DNA from: Nitrosomonas sp. | GTDB taxonomy: Bacteria > Pseudomonadota > Gammaproteobacteria > Burkholderiales > Nitrosomonadaceae | Length of the DNA: 64,000 nucleotides | Direction of reading: 5' to 3' | Assembly: GCA_017879645.1 (NCBI GenBank) | Contig: JAAEXZ010000011.1 | Coordinates: 1-64,000, forward strand | In this document: in pieces, positions 40,495-48,620 of the stretch | Layout of the letters: the number at the start of each line of letters is the position of its first letter | How positions within the stretch are numbered: the stretch's first letter is position 1 | The notes under the pieces: model-generated | The model's input: only the letters and a program-made list of their open reading frames with translations | What the model was told of the DNA's origin: nothing | The model's database searches: none | Position numbers and translations under genes: made by a program

Positions 40495-40703
40495 TGCCAT
40501 CTTGCTTTTACAGCGGGTGGAAGTGTGGGTACGATCGCTACCAGTCTCAGCAAGAATGGCGGCAATATTATCTATATCAATTCAACGGGGGTGCTGTACT
40601 ATGATGCGGCGGTGCACACAGCGATGCACAGCAAATTGTAATTCTGGGTGCGGCTGCTCATCCAAAAACAATCGCTACGACTGATTTTATTATCGGAGTG
40701 TAG
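40495..40703 (+). pseudogene. Frameshifted remnant of an RTX-type (calcium-binding) protein C-terminus
   Basis: One frame reads GGNIIYINSTGVLYYDA and then stops. A shift of one base at about 40609-40612 restores GAHSDAQQIVILGAAAHPKT and TDFIIG before TAG at 40701. Together these match the typical end of hemolysin-type RTX proteins (IIYN-TGALYYDADG...ATL--HPALTAADF). The start of the gene is missing; a stop at 40492 closes the frame upstream. This is decayed DNA and not a gene. Confidence 0.65.
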
Positions 40704-40756
40704 CTCAACTGTAACGCTGGATAAGCCAGAATCAGCGTCGTACAAGACCATAATCC

Positions 40757-40799
40757 AACCAGTTTCCATTTTTCCGATGGAAACTGGTTTTTCTTTTTC
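40757..40799 (+). terminator. Strong rho-independent terminator after the RTX remnant
   Basis: AACCAGTTTCCAT (40757-40769) pairs perfectly with ATGGAAACTGGTT (40777-40789) and is followed by TTTCTTTTT. It is the preserved terminator of the decayed RTX gene and now isolates the genes downstream from the chemoreceptor gene. Confidence 0.9.
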
Positions 40800-41000
40800 T
40801 GAGGATAACTATTTGAGCATTTTCTTGCAGGATGCGGATTGTAAATAAATAAAATAGCGGAAGTTTGCTGCGGAAAGATTCATACGTGACAAAATGCACT
40901 GCGAAGGCAGTGCAGTCCACATAGAATGATGCAAAAGGGGCAAGATGGCGGTTTGATGACATCTTTGCCATTCATCGACATCGTTATCAGGGGGTGGAGA

Positions 41001-42308
41001 ATGCTCGAAATCGTAATTGCCATTTGTTTGATTTATGCACTGTTTGCCGGCATGGTGAGCAGTTTGACCGAGCTGATTTCGCAAATGCTGTCGATGCGCG
41101 GCAGAGTGCTGTTCGAAGGTCTCGTGATGATGCTCGAGGAAGATGAATCTCATCCCGGCGTGCCCGGTTTTTTACGGCCCTTTCTGTCGCAGGATGCCGC
41201 TCTGGTCGAGAAGCTGTATAAGCATCCCCTGATCGACTCGCTGTCACCTGCCGGAAGTTCGCGGCCTTCATATATATCACCTCAGATTTTCTCGGCAGCG
41301 CTGGTGCAGATTCTGTCACACGATGGTTCTTTGAGCGGACTGCGTCAAGCGCTGGATGATCGTACTACCTGGGTAGGCAGGTTATTGGGGCCGATGCTCG
41401 ATGAAGCTGCTGGTGATCTGGAACAATTCAAGATCAGGGTCGAAGCGCATTTCAATGCGGTGTCGGACCGTGTCAGTGGCTGGTTCAAGCGCCGGACTCA
41501 GGTTGCCATGTTTGTGGTTGGTTTTCTGCTGGCGATACTGTTCAATGTGGACAGCATTTACATTTTTCAGCATCTGGAAAAGAATCCGACATTGGTGAAA
41601 TCACTGGTTGAGCAGGCGAAGAATATCGAGGCTGACCAGAAACAGCCACAGCCACAGCCACAGCCACAGCCACAGCAACAAACACCGGTCGCGGCAAATG
41701 TCACTGTTGGCGATACCCACAAAAGCGCTGTATCCATGCAGGATTTTCAAGGCAAGCTAAAAAATCTGGAACGGCAGATCAGTGACTTTGAGCAAATGGG
41801 GCTACCAATCGGATGGTACAGTCCTCAGGCACAAACGGAAGCAGGTTCTGGGGTGTGGAGCTACATCGTGTCGCAATTCATGGAGCCGATGAAATGGATC
41901 GGCTGGTTGATCACGGCAATTGCCGGAGTCTTGGGGGCGCCTTTCTGGTTCGATGCCATTTCCAAGTTGTTTGCGATTCGCGGTGCAGGCCGCAAACCGG
42001 AAGAAGCTACACCGTCTGCAACGGTTCCGGCTCCGGTGACAGTACAAGTTTCGGCACCTGCTGTGTCAAATATACCCCCTCAGGATGTACCGTTGAACGA
42101 TTACGAAGCCAGTCGCCTGAATGGTGATGATATCGAAGGGTTGCAGCGTGCATTGGGACTCGCGCCTTCGCAAATTACCGGCAAACTGAGTACCGAGTTG
42201 CGACAGTCGCTGCGTGAATGGCAGCGTAGCAGCGGTCGAGCCGTCACCGGCCAGTTCGATGAAGCGACGGTACTGGCGTTATTGTATTCCTCAGCGAAAG
42301 GAGAATGA
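41001..42308 (+). CDS. Membrane protein with C-terminal peptidoglycan-binding domain
   Basis: The protein has about 435 residues. Helix 1 is at the start (LEIVIAICLIYALFAGMV), helix 2 lies near residues 170-190 (VAMFVVGFLLAILFNVDSIYI), and a region with GWLITAIAGVLGAPFWFDAISKL gives a third. Between them lies a (PQ)n linker. The last 70 residues (LNGDDIEGLQRALGL...LREWQRSSGRAVTGQFDEATVLALL) resemble a PG_binding_1 three-helix domain. ATG 41001 has GGGGGTGGAGA before it; the frame opens 25 codons earlier. It overlaps the YkuD-like gene by 4 bp. The family is not characterised. Confidence 0.75.
   Translation: MLEIVIAICLIYALFAGMVSSLTELISQMLSMRGRVLFEGLVMMLEEDESHPGVPGFLRPFLSQDAALVEKLYKHPLIDSLSPAGSSRPSYISPQIFSAALVQILSHDGSLSGLRQALDDRTTWVGRLLGPMLDEAAGDLEQFKIRVEAHFNAVSDRVSGWFKRRTQVAMFVVGFLLAILFNVDSIYIFQHLEKNPTLVKSLVEQAKNIEADQKQPQPQPQPQPQQQTPVAANVTVGDTHKSAVSMQDFQGKLKNLERQISDFEQMGLPIGWYSPQAQTEAGSGVWSYIVSQFMEPMKWIGWLITAIAGVLGAPFWFDAISKLFAIRGAGRKPEEATPSATVPAPVTVQVSAPAVSNIPPQDVPLNDYEASRLNGDDIEGLQRALGLAPSQITGKLSTELRQSLREWQRSSGRAVTGQFDEATVLALLYSSAKGE
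41643..41680 (+). repeat. Tandem CAGCCA hexamer repeat in coding sequence
   Basis: About six copies of the hexamer encode alternating Gln-Pro residues in the linker between helix 2 and the downstream part of the membrane protein. Slipped-strand changes in copy number would only vary linker length, since the unit is a multiple of three. Confidence 0.85.
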
Positions 42309-42919
42309 ACATGGTCGGTATCCGAATTCTGCCTGACGTTGGACGCCCGCAAATCAGTGCCACAAACCTGGAAATCCTGCTGCAGCCTTTTCAGGATCAG
42401 CTCCAGCATTATCCGCTGACCATCATCGGCATACGTGGGTTTTTCCCTTCCGCGGGGCCGACTGGCGAGAACGATCGCAATATCTACGACGATGCCATTA
42501 TTTTGCGCGTACCCAAACTGGGTGTGCTGAGTGCATTCAATGGCAATACCGATCCAACACGGGTACACCAGGGCTGGGGGACAAGCGAGCAGACGCGTGG
42601 TATGGCGGTACTCAAAACTGGATTGTGGTCGGTATATCGTTTTGACGTTCATCACGGCAGTCAGCCGCATGATGCCATCTGTCAGCGTGCCGGTAAGGTA
42701 ACCGTGATGCGCGATGGCAATCCGCCATATGCCGATACCGGAAATTTTGGCATCAATATCCATCGTGGTGGCTATACCAAAACTTCCAGTCTGGGGTGCC
42801 AGACAATTCCGCCCGCGCAGTGGGACGAGTTTTACGGTCTGGCTTGTGGAGCCGCAAAACAATTGTGGGGGATGGCCTGGAAAAATGAAGTCGTGGCGTA
42901 CGTGTTGCTGGAAAATTGA
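42305..42919 (+). CDS. L,D-transpeptidase/YkuD-like putative cell-wall-active protein
   Basis: The 204-residue protein lacks an obvious signal peptide. The C-terminal part reads FGINIHRGGYTKTSSLGCQTIPPAQWDEFYGL. An H-R-G followed about ten residues on by S-x-G-C recalls the YkuD catalytic His and Cys. The rest (YDDAIILRVPKLGVLSAFNGNTDP, KTGLWSVYRFDVHHGSQ) does not match a family I can name. Its 4-bp overlap with a peptidoglycan-binding membrane protein supports a cell-wall role. Phage endolysin-like origin is an alternative. Confidence 0.6.
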   Translation: MNMVGIRILPDVGRPQISATNLEILLQPFQDQLQHYPLTIIGIRGFFPSAGPTGENDRNIYDDAIILRVPKLGVLSAFNGNTDPTRVHQGWGTSEQTRGMAVLKTGLWSVYRFDVHHGSQPHDAICQRAGKVTVMRDGNPPYADTGNFGINIHRGGYTKTSSLGCQTIPPAQWDEFYGLACGAAKQLWGMAWKNEVVAYVLLEN

Positions 42920-42956
42920 ACCGGGTGTTCGTGGCAAGAATGGTACGCCATGCGTT

Positions 42957-43769
42957 TTACCATAAAAACGCACTGGCCCTCTTGCCAGCAACCTTGCCGG
43001 AGAACACCAGTTTGGCACAGGATTGCACCAGGCCATAGCATACATGCAGTGGCAGTAAGTGCTCCTCGCGTGGGTGGCTGTAGCGGGCGGCAGGAGCCTG
43101 CTGCCAGTTGACGAGGCGATTCTCGCGTGCTTCCGCGGATAATTCCGGAGCGGTACAGGTTTCGATCAGCCATTGCTCGAAGGCTTCATTTTTTTCATCT
43201 GGTGTGCTGACTGTAGATGAGAAAAAGGCTCGCAGATTGTGAAATGAAAATCCCGAACCCAGAATCAGCATCTTTTCCTGCCGCAATGCAGCCAATGCCT
43301 TACCGATCGCAATATGTGCCGCTGCATCGAGATGCTTCAGCAGGGAGATCTGTATGCACGGAATATTGGCCTTGGGGAAAAGGATCTTGAGTGGTACGAA
43401 CATGCCGTGGTCGAAGCCGCGCCGATTATCCAGGCGTGCAGGTATGCCGGCATCCTGCAGCAAGTGTTGGATCGTTTCGGCCAATCGAGGATGTCCCGGG
43501 GCTGGGTATCGAATGTGGTAAGCCGCTTCCGAAAAGCCGCTGTAGTCGTAGATCAGATCAGGATGCTCGCCACTGGTGAGTGTGACAATTTCTTCTTCCC
43601 AGTGAGCGCTGATGACTATGATCGCTTCGGGTTGACCAAGCGTGGGGGCCAGATGCTTCAAAAAATCGACCATGTCGTGATGACCGGGGTCATGCAGCAG
43701 TGGCAGCGGGCCGCCTCCATGTGGAATGAAGAGCACCTTGCCCAGGGGGGAAGGGATGTTGGTGTTCAT
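42957..43769 (-). CDS. DODA-type (class III, LigB-like) extradiol dioxygenase
   Basis: The 270-residue protein matches the DODA/YgiD family: FIPHGGGP near the N-terminus supplies metal-ligand histidine, then IVISAHWEE, DHGMFVPLKILFP, GSGFSFHNLR and SHPREEHLLPLHVCYG. These enzymes open catechol-type rings using Fe(II) or bind Zn(II). It is the last gene of the chromate operon (4-bp overlap with the DUF3147 gene), an unusual but clear linkage. The substrate is unknown. Confidence 0.85.
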   Translation of the reverse strand: MNTNIPSPLGKVLFIPHGGGPLPLLHDPGHHDMVDFLKHLAPTLGQPEAIIVISAHWEEEIVTLTSGEHPDLIYDYSGFSEAAYHIRYPAPGHPRLAETIQHLLQDAGIPARLDNRRGFDHGMFVPLKILFPKANIPCIQISLLKHLDAAAHIAIGKALAALRQEKMLILGSGFSFHNLRAFFSSTVSTPDEKNEAFEQWLIETCTAPELSAEARENRLVNWQQAPAARYSHPREEHLLPLHVCYGLVQSCAKLVFSGKVAGKRASAFLW

Positions 43770-44113
43770 GGTGTTCCCGTATCCGGCAAAAAAAATGCAA
43801 AGGCAGCATAACAGGCCACGGTGACCACGATGGTCAACCCCAGGCTGGGCCAGAAACCCAGTCCCTGTTTCAGTATCATGGGCAGCAATAAAAAGAACAG
43901 CAGCGATGGCAGTACGTACCAGAAAATGTTTTTCGAGAGTTCGGCAATGCGCATTTCCGTGGCACCTTCGATATGTAGCCAGATAAAGGCGAGCAGCGAG
44001 GTCAAGGGCAATGATGCCAGCAATGCCGCCATGCCGGTGTTACGTTTGGCAATTTCGGTAATGGCGACAATGACAAGTGCTGAGATCAGCACTTTGGCGG
44101 CATAAAGCAACAT
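43766..44113 (-). CDS. DUF3147 family small membrane protein
   Basis: The 115-residue protein has four helices: KVLISALVIVAITEIAKR, MAALLASLPLTSLLAFIWLHIEG, IFWYVLPSLLFFLLLPMIL and LGLTIVVTVACYAAFAFF. The pattern ASLPLTSLLAFIWL is typical of DUF3147. It lies 12 bp after chrA and overlaps the dioxygenase gene by 4 bp, so it belongs to the chromate operon. Function unknown. Confidence 0.85.
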   Translation of the reverse strand: MLLYAAKVLISALVIVAITEIAKRNTGMAALLASLPLTSLLAFIWLHIEGATEMRIAELSKNIFWYVLPSLLFFLLLPMILKQGLGFWPSLGLTIVVTVACYAAFAFFLPDTGTP

Positions 44114-44125
44114 GATGTCGGGTGC

Positions 44126-45490
44126 TCAGATCAACACGGTTTTAATGATGAGTCCTATGGTAGCACTGGCGGCGATGACATGGATCACATTCATCCGGAA
44201 CCGGAACAGTGCTACTGCCGCTGCCAGGGAAATCAATGCGGAAATCCAGTCGAATGTGCCACTAAAGCCCGTGGGCCACAGCACATGGTAGCCAAAAAAC
44301 AGGGCCAGATTCAGAATCACACCCACGACAGCGGCGGTGATGGCAGTCAGCGGTGCGGTGAACTTCAGGTCGTTATGTGTCGATTCGACCAGTGGTCCAC
44401 CGGCGAGAATGAAGATGAACGATGGTAGAAACGTAAACCAGGTGACCAACGATGCCGCAACGCAACCAGCCAGAAACAGGGTATCCGGTCCGAAAACGGC
44501 CTTGGTATAACCACCGACGAAGCCGACGAAAGCTACTACCATGATGAGCGGTCCGGGAGTCGTTTCGCCGAGTGCCAGACCGTCGATCATTTGTTCTGGT
44601 GTGAGCCATTGGTAGTACTCGACAGCACCTTGATACAGGTAAGGCAGGACGGCATAAGCGCCACCGAAGGTCAGCAAAGCAGCCTTGGTGAAGAACCATC
44701 CCATTTGTGTAAGCGTGTGTTCCCATCCGTATGTGCTGGTGAGGAACCCAATTGGAATCGCCCATAGCAATGCGCCAATGCCGGAGATTTGCGCCAACCG
44801 GCTCCAGCGGTGACGAGCATGTTCGGGTGTGGGGGTGTCGTCATCGATCAATGCCGGGCCAAACGATTCCTGGGCTTTGCCGTGACTTACTCCAGCCCTG
44901 AATTTTGCCGGTGCCAGACGGCCTCCTGCGAACCCGACCAGTGCGGCTATCAGTACGATCAGTGGAAAGGGGACATGCAGCGCGAAAATCGCTACGAACG
45001 CGGCTGCTGCAATTGCCCATAGCACGTTGTTTTTCAATGCGCGGGAACCGATGCGGTGAGCAGCCTGTACGACGATGGCGGTAACTGCCGGCTTGATGCC
45101 ATAGAACAGTCCGGCAACGAAGGCGATATCTCCAAAAGCGATATAAATCCAGGATAACAGGATCAGAATCACTAGCGAAGGCAGGACGAACAACGCGCCG
45201 GCGACGATACCCCCCCAGGTGCGATGCATGAGCCAGCCGATGTAGGTGGCCAACTGCTGTGCTTCCGGTCCGGGTAGAACCATGCAGTAATTGAGGGCAT
45301 GCAGAAAGCGTTTTTCAGATATCCAGCGGCGATTGACAACCAGTTCCTGATGCATGATGGAGATTTGACCGGCCGGGCCACCAAAGCTGATGAATCCCAG
45401 TTTGAGCCAGAACCAGAAGGCTTCTTGGAAGCTGACATTCGGGATGGCGTTATTGTGGGATTCAGGTGTGAGGTTTTCAGGGGGATGCAT
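44126..45490 (-). CDS. chrA: Chromate efflux transporter ChrA
   Basis: ChrA expels chromate using the proton gradient. The 454-residue protein is the two-domain (long-chain) form: the first CHR domain has SFGGPAGQISIMHQELV and PGPEAQQLATYIGW; the second has TFGGAYAVLPYL and LGETTPGPLIMVVAFVGF. It has about ten helices. The start at ATG 45490 overlaps the chrB end by 14 bp and follows AAGGAACCCGG; the frame is open 7 codons further upstream. Sulfate limits or chromate presence usually set its effect. Confidence 0.95.
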   Translation of the reverse strand: MHPPENLTPESHNNAIPNVSFQEAFWFWLKLGFISFGGPAGQISIMHQELVVNRRWISEKRFLHALNYCMVLPGPEAQQLATYIGWLMHRTWGGIVAGALFVLPSLVILILLSWIYIAFGDIAFVAGLFYGIKPAVTAIVVQAAHRIGSRALKNNVLWAIAAAAFVAIFALHVPFPLIVLIAALVGFAGGRLAPAKFRAGVSHGKAQESFGPALIDDDTPTPEHARHRWSRLAQISGIGALLWAIPIGFLTSTYGWEHTLTQMGWFFTKAALLTFGGAYAVLPYLYQGAVEYYQWLTPEQMIDGLALGETTPGPLIMVVAFVGFVGGYTKAVFGPDTLFLAGCVAASLVTWFTFLPSFIFILAGGPLVESTHNDLKFTAPLTAITAAVVGVILNLALFFGYHVLWPTGFSGTFDWISALISLAAAVALFRFRMNVIHVIAASATIGLIIKTVLI

Positions 45491-46430
45491 GGTTCCGGGT
45501 TCCTTGTGCAAAAGTTTTCAATAGCCCGTCGAAGATGATGCTGGCTGTATCCAAAAGTAGATCGTCGTGATGGATGGTATTGCGCAGGCCGGCCAGAACG
45601 GCTTCAATTCCCGGTGCTTCGGGCGGTTGGTATCCGCCGACATCCAAAAAATGCACTACAGCAGCCAATTGTTTCAGTCCGGGTTGTTCCAGTGCAAAAC
45701 TTTCCAGTAATACTTCGAAGGTCACACGCTGACCCACATGCGTGAATGTGGCACCATCGAAGTCGAATCCAAGTGCATCCGCCGGGCAATGTGCTGGAGA
45801 TTCCAGCCACAGCAAGCATGCGTTATCGTCGATGAAGCGGCGGATCAACCAGGCACTGGCCAGTCGGTCCACCCAGGGGTGCTGGCGTGTCGCCCAAGTG
45901 CGTCCCTGAAAGGCGTTACGATCGAGCCGGTCAATGGAGTTGCTTGTCAGGGCACGGGGTTCATCCGGAGCCAGTGCCTGCGCGATGGCCAATTCCAGTT
46001 CCTGCAAAGCAACAGCAATCTGTTGCTGGTCCTGGTTTGGGAAAAAATCAATGGACGTCAGACTGGTAAAGGATTTGCGTAGCTTGCGCACCTGCTTGAG
46101 TCGTTGCTGGGCGGTGTCGCCGTTACGATTCTGATTAAGTGCCATGATGTCGTTACGTAGCTGGGTGTAGTCCCTGCTACGGTCAAACAATGCAAGCATG
46201 TCGGAATCCTCGGGTTCACTGACTTGCAACAGATAAGCGGTTCCCCCGCCTAGTTGAACTTCTGTCGCGATGGTATCGAAGGTTTCGCGGCAGACATCGT
46301 AGGTCGGTAGCAAATAAACGCCATCTCGCAGCACGGCAGCACCTGAAGCCTTTAAAGTGCGCCACGTACGCATGCGTAGTGCGGCATTGTCGTTGGGAGG
46401 CGATAAAACCAGCGTGAGAAAAGTTTGCAT
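45477..46430 (-). CDS. chrB: Chromate resistance protein ChrB
   Basis: The 317-residue protein has an N-terminal ChrB domain (FLTLVLSPPNDNAALRMRTWRTLKASGAAVLRDGVYLLP) and a C-terminal ChrB domain (WATRQHPWVDRLASAWLIRRFID...LGFDFDGATFTHVGQRVTFE). In other bacteria ChrB is a chromate-responsive regulator of chrA. No Shine-Dalgarno sequence precedes the start codon; instead a 16-bp inverted repeat ends on it. chrA, the DUF3147 gene and the dioxygenase follow without gaps. Confidence 0.92.
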   Translation of the reverse strand: MQTFLTLVLSPPNDNAALRMRTWRTLKASGAAVLRDGVYLLPTYDVCRETFDTIATEVQLGGGTAYLLQVSEPEDSDMLALFDRSRDYTQLRNDIMALNQNRNGDTAQQRLKQVRKLRKSFTSLTSIDFFPNQDQQQIAVALQELELAIAQALAPDEPRALTSNSIDRLDRNAFQGRTWATRQHPWVDRLASAWLIRRFIDDNACLLWLESPAHCPADALGFDFDGATFTHVGQRVTFEVLLESFALEQPGLKQLAAVVHFLDVGGYQPPEAPGIEAVLAGLRNTIHHDDLLLDTASIIFDGLLKTFAQGTRNHASP

Positions 46431-46465
46431 GTAGCAATTAGAACATGTCTGTTCTAATTGCTACA
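46430..46465 (-). promoter_or_regulatory. Perfect 16-bp inverted repeat at the chrB start codon
   Basis: TGTAGCAATTAGAACA (46430-46445) and its exact complement TGTTCTAATTGCTACA (46450-46465) are separated by TGTC. The repeat's last base is the A of the chrB ATG. An A+T-rich stretch (AATATTTTG) that could include a -10 box lies beside it. The site is a strong operator candidate, perhaps for ChrB itself, or an mRNA hairpin blocking translation. Confidence 0.75.
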
Positions 46466-46546
46466 AAATATTTTGGTAATAATTCAGAGAATAAGTTACG
46501 GCTCGCCATCGGTTACAAGCAACCTGTTGATTCAGAGTAATCGATT

Positions 46547-46726
46547 TCACTTTTCCGGTTTGGATTGCTCTTGCTGTTTTTTCCATCGATCGTAACATTC
46601 GAGACCACAGTAATACAGGATGTAATCTGTGGCTTTGACACTGGCGGCTTCGGAAATCGGGATTTCCTTAAAACAGACTTCACAGGATACTTTCTCAGGT
46701 TCCACGATTTTTTTCTGGTCGATCAT
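46547..46726 (-). CDS. DUF3330 family small Cys-rich protein
   Basis: This 59-codon gene has an excellent AAGGAGG before its ATG. The product contains CEVC near residues 15-18, KEIPISEA, YYCGLECYDRWKKQ, giving a C-x2-C ... C-x3-C zinc-ribbon pattern. This matches DUF3330 proteins, small cysteine-rich proteins often carried near metal-resistance genes and mobile elements. It lies upstream of the chromate operon on the same strand, beyond the inverted repeat. Function unknown; metal binding is inferred. Confidence 0.8.
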   Translation of the reverse strand: MIDQKKIVEPEKVSCEVCFKEIPISEAASVKATDYILYYCGLECYDRWKKQQEQSKPEK

Positions 46727-46788
46727 TTTATTGCCTCCTTGGAACTTGTATCAGACCGGTACGCTGCTTTGTGTCCTCTCGCTCACTA

Positions 46789-47340
46789 TCAACGTGGTGG
46801 CGGTGGCGGCGGACTGCCCGGTGGGGGTGGGGGGGGAGTGAAATTTACTGGCGGTGAAGAAACCCTCGGTCCGCTGTTAGTGTTAGTGCTAACAGGAGGA
46901 TCGTTGGATATTTTTCCCGATACAGGAACGCGATGGCCTTTTGCATACATGCATTGAATGTAGCTCATGTCGTAGCGTTGCTGATTCACGTATCCCGAAC
47001 TGGTTGCTGTGCCGGATCCAACCAGTCCGCCGGCCAGCAGGCCGGTACCGGCGCCGATCGCGGCACCTGTTCCTCCGGCAATGGCTGCACCAGCTGCAGC
47101 TCCCAATCCCGTGCCGATGGCCGCACTTTGCAGGCCGCTAGACTGCGCTGCCTGCTGGGCAGTCGTTCCACCCAGTTGCTGTATGGCGTAGTCACGGCAC
47201 TGGTAGTCATCGAGACGGAACTGCTCGAAGCTTTTGCCGGAACCAGGCAGAGTCATGACACTGGGTCCGCTTGGCAAACTAATGCACGCCGCCAGTAAAC
47301 CGGTTACGGGAAGTAAACAAAATCTTTTCAAGGTCAGCAT
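46789..47340 (-). CDS. Glycine-zipper lipoprotein with Pro-rich C-terminus
   Basis: The 183-residue protein has a lipoprotein-type signal (LLPVTGLLAACIS with lipobox cysteine), a conserved-looking YQCRDYAIQQLGG segment, and a glycine zipper (AAIGTGLGAAAGAAIAGGTGAAIG, about residues 72-110) that can insert in membranes. YDMSYIQCMYAKGHRVP follows, and then a proline-rich tail (PPPPPPGSPPPPPPR). It resembles outer-membrane lipoproteins of the glycine-zipper type; its role is unknown. The long G/C homopolymer-like tail is prone to sequencing or slippage error. Confidence 0.75.
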   Translation of the reverse strand: MLTLKRFCLLPVTGLLAACISLPSGPSVMTLPGSGKSFEQFRLDDYQCRDYAIQQLGGTTAQQAAQSSGLQSAAIGTGLGAAAGAAIAGGTGAAIGAGTGLLAGGLVGSGTATSSGYVNQQRYDMSYIQCMYAKGHRVPVSGKISNDPPVSTNTNSGPRVSSPPVNFTPPPPPPGSPPPPPPR

Positions 47341-47358
47341 TGGGAATGTCCTCGTTAT

Positions 47359-47757
47359 TTACTGTCCTGGGGGTTGTGGCGCGACTTGCAACCATCCGCC
47401 CGGGCAATTTTTGATATAGGGGTAGTAACCATCGGGATTCTGGCAATAGTACCAGTAGTTGGTTTGTGGTTGAGCGGGTTGTGTCGGTTGTGCTTGCTGT
47501 TGCTGGATATAGACAGGTGGGGTTGAAGGCATAACCATAGTGGGTGGGTAAGCGTAAGCTGGGGGATAATAAAACGGGTAGCCAAATCCATACCCGTATC
47601 CATAGCCGCCCAAACCATATCCGCCATAGAAACCCGGACCGTAGTAACCCAATCCAATGTTCAGGTGGCTATGATGGTGCCCGCGAGCTAAGACCGTGGT
47701 GCTCAATATACTTAGGAACAAAGTAAAAGCAATGTATTTACAAAAATTGGTTTTCAT
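47359..47757 (-). CDS. Secreted Gly/Tyr-rich protein with a YYCQNPDGYYP C-terminal motif
   Basis: The protein has 132 residues. A signal peptide (about 1-25) is followed by HHHSH, a Gly/Tyr-rich repeat (GYGLGGYGYGYGFGYPFYYPP) and a Gln/Pro linker. The C-terminal module is YYCQNPDGYYPYIKNCPGGW, with two cysteines likely disulfide-bonded; this module recurs in many small proteobacterial envelope proteins. A GTG three codons upstream is an alternative start. It precedes the glycine-zipper lipoprotein gene by 18 bp, so the two probably form an operon. Confidence 0.75.
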   Translation of the reverse strand: MKTNFCKYIAFTLFLSILSTTVLARGHHHSHLNIGLGYYGPGFYGGYGLGGYGYGYGFGYPFYYPPAYAYPPTMVMPSTPPVYIQQQQAQPTQPAQPQTNYWYYCQNPDGYYPYIKNCPGGWLQVAPQPPGQ

Positions 47758-48011
47758 GTCGGTCACACTGAGTCATCATGAGTTAAGACTACAGCATTTG
47801 ACTGATGTCTGGCCACAGAATTCCTTTACGGCGAAAACATGATCTTCGCAGCTTCACTTAACGATTCGTCAATTGATCGAGGTGGTGAAAGGAATTAGCC
47901 GAGGTGTTATGTGAAATGGTTTGGTAATCAATGGATTGAGGTGCCTTGATCAGAAATTATATTCTCCTGGAATAGGCGTGGATCCAGAGGAGCGGAAGGC
48001 TTGCTGACGCA

Positions 48012-48380
48012 TCACAAGAGTGAAAAATGGGGTACGGTCTTGAGACTCTTGGGAAGCATCGGGATACCGCAGTATTTCAGATACAGGCAAAGTTGCTTCA
48101 AATTGGAATAGGACAGGATTTTCTGTTGATCGGAAACCAGCAAAAAGGTCAGACTGCCAATCGAGCCGGCAGCTTTGAACAAGGTTACTCGAATTGAGTA
48201 GCACAGGGAACCGACATCGTTCTTTGATTCCAATGCTTCGAATGAAACGACATGGCCATCGGCGTGGTGCTTGATCAGCTCCGAGCGTGTCATGAAGCAA
48301 GGTTCGAACTGGGGCTGAGCAGCATCATTGTAAAATGCTGATGAGTACGTAGAGTCAATTTTTTTGTCATTTTCTTTCAT
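48012..48380 (-). CDS. Hypothetical protein, 122 residues
   Basis: CAAGGTAAATAC before the ATG is an acceptable ribosome-binding site. The N-terminus is polar; the middle (SELIKHHADGHVVSFEALESKNDVG) and C-terminal half (SLTFLLVSDQQKILSYSNLKQLCLYLKYCG) look like a soluble alpha/beta fold. No signal peptide or known motif is seen. It faces the hypothetical gene at 48621 on the same strand, with about 240 bp between. I do not recognise the family. Confidence 0.5.
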   Translation of the reverse strand: MKENDKKIDSTYSSAFYNDAAQPQFEPCFMTRSELIKHHADGHVVSFEALESKNDVGSLCYSIRVTLFKAAGSIGSLTFLLVSDQQKILSYSNLKQLCLYLKYCGIPMLPKSLKTVPHFSLL

Positions 48381-48620
48381 GTATTTACCTTGAATATAAG
48401 CGGTCTATGCGTGAGTCGTTCTATCAGAATGGCAAAACTGGAGAATGGTATGACAACGGCCTGCATGGCGATATCTCATGCAGGTATGATGGTAACGATG
48501 AAACAAAAATCAAGTCTGAAATAGTTTTGGAAAAAAAGTGTGAAGTAGCCATGATCATCAACCTAAATGCGTGTTCCCTTTTCGATAGATTCAAGCTCAG
48601 AATAAGGATACTCGGATGGA

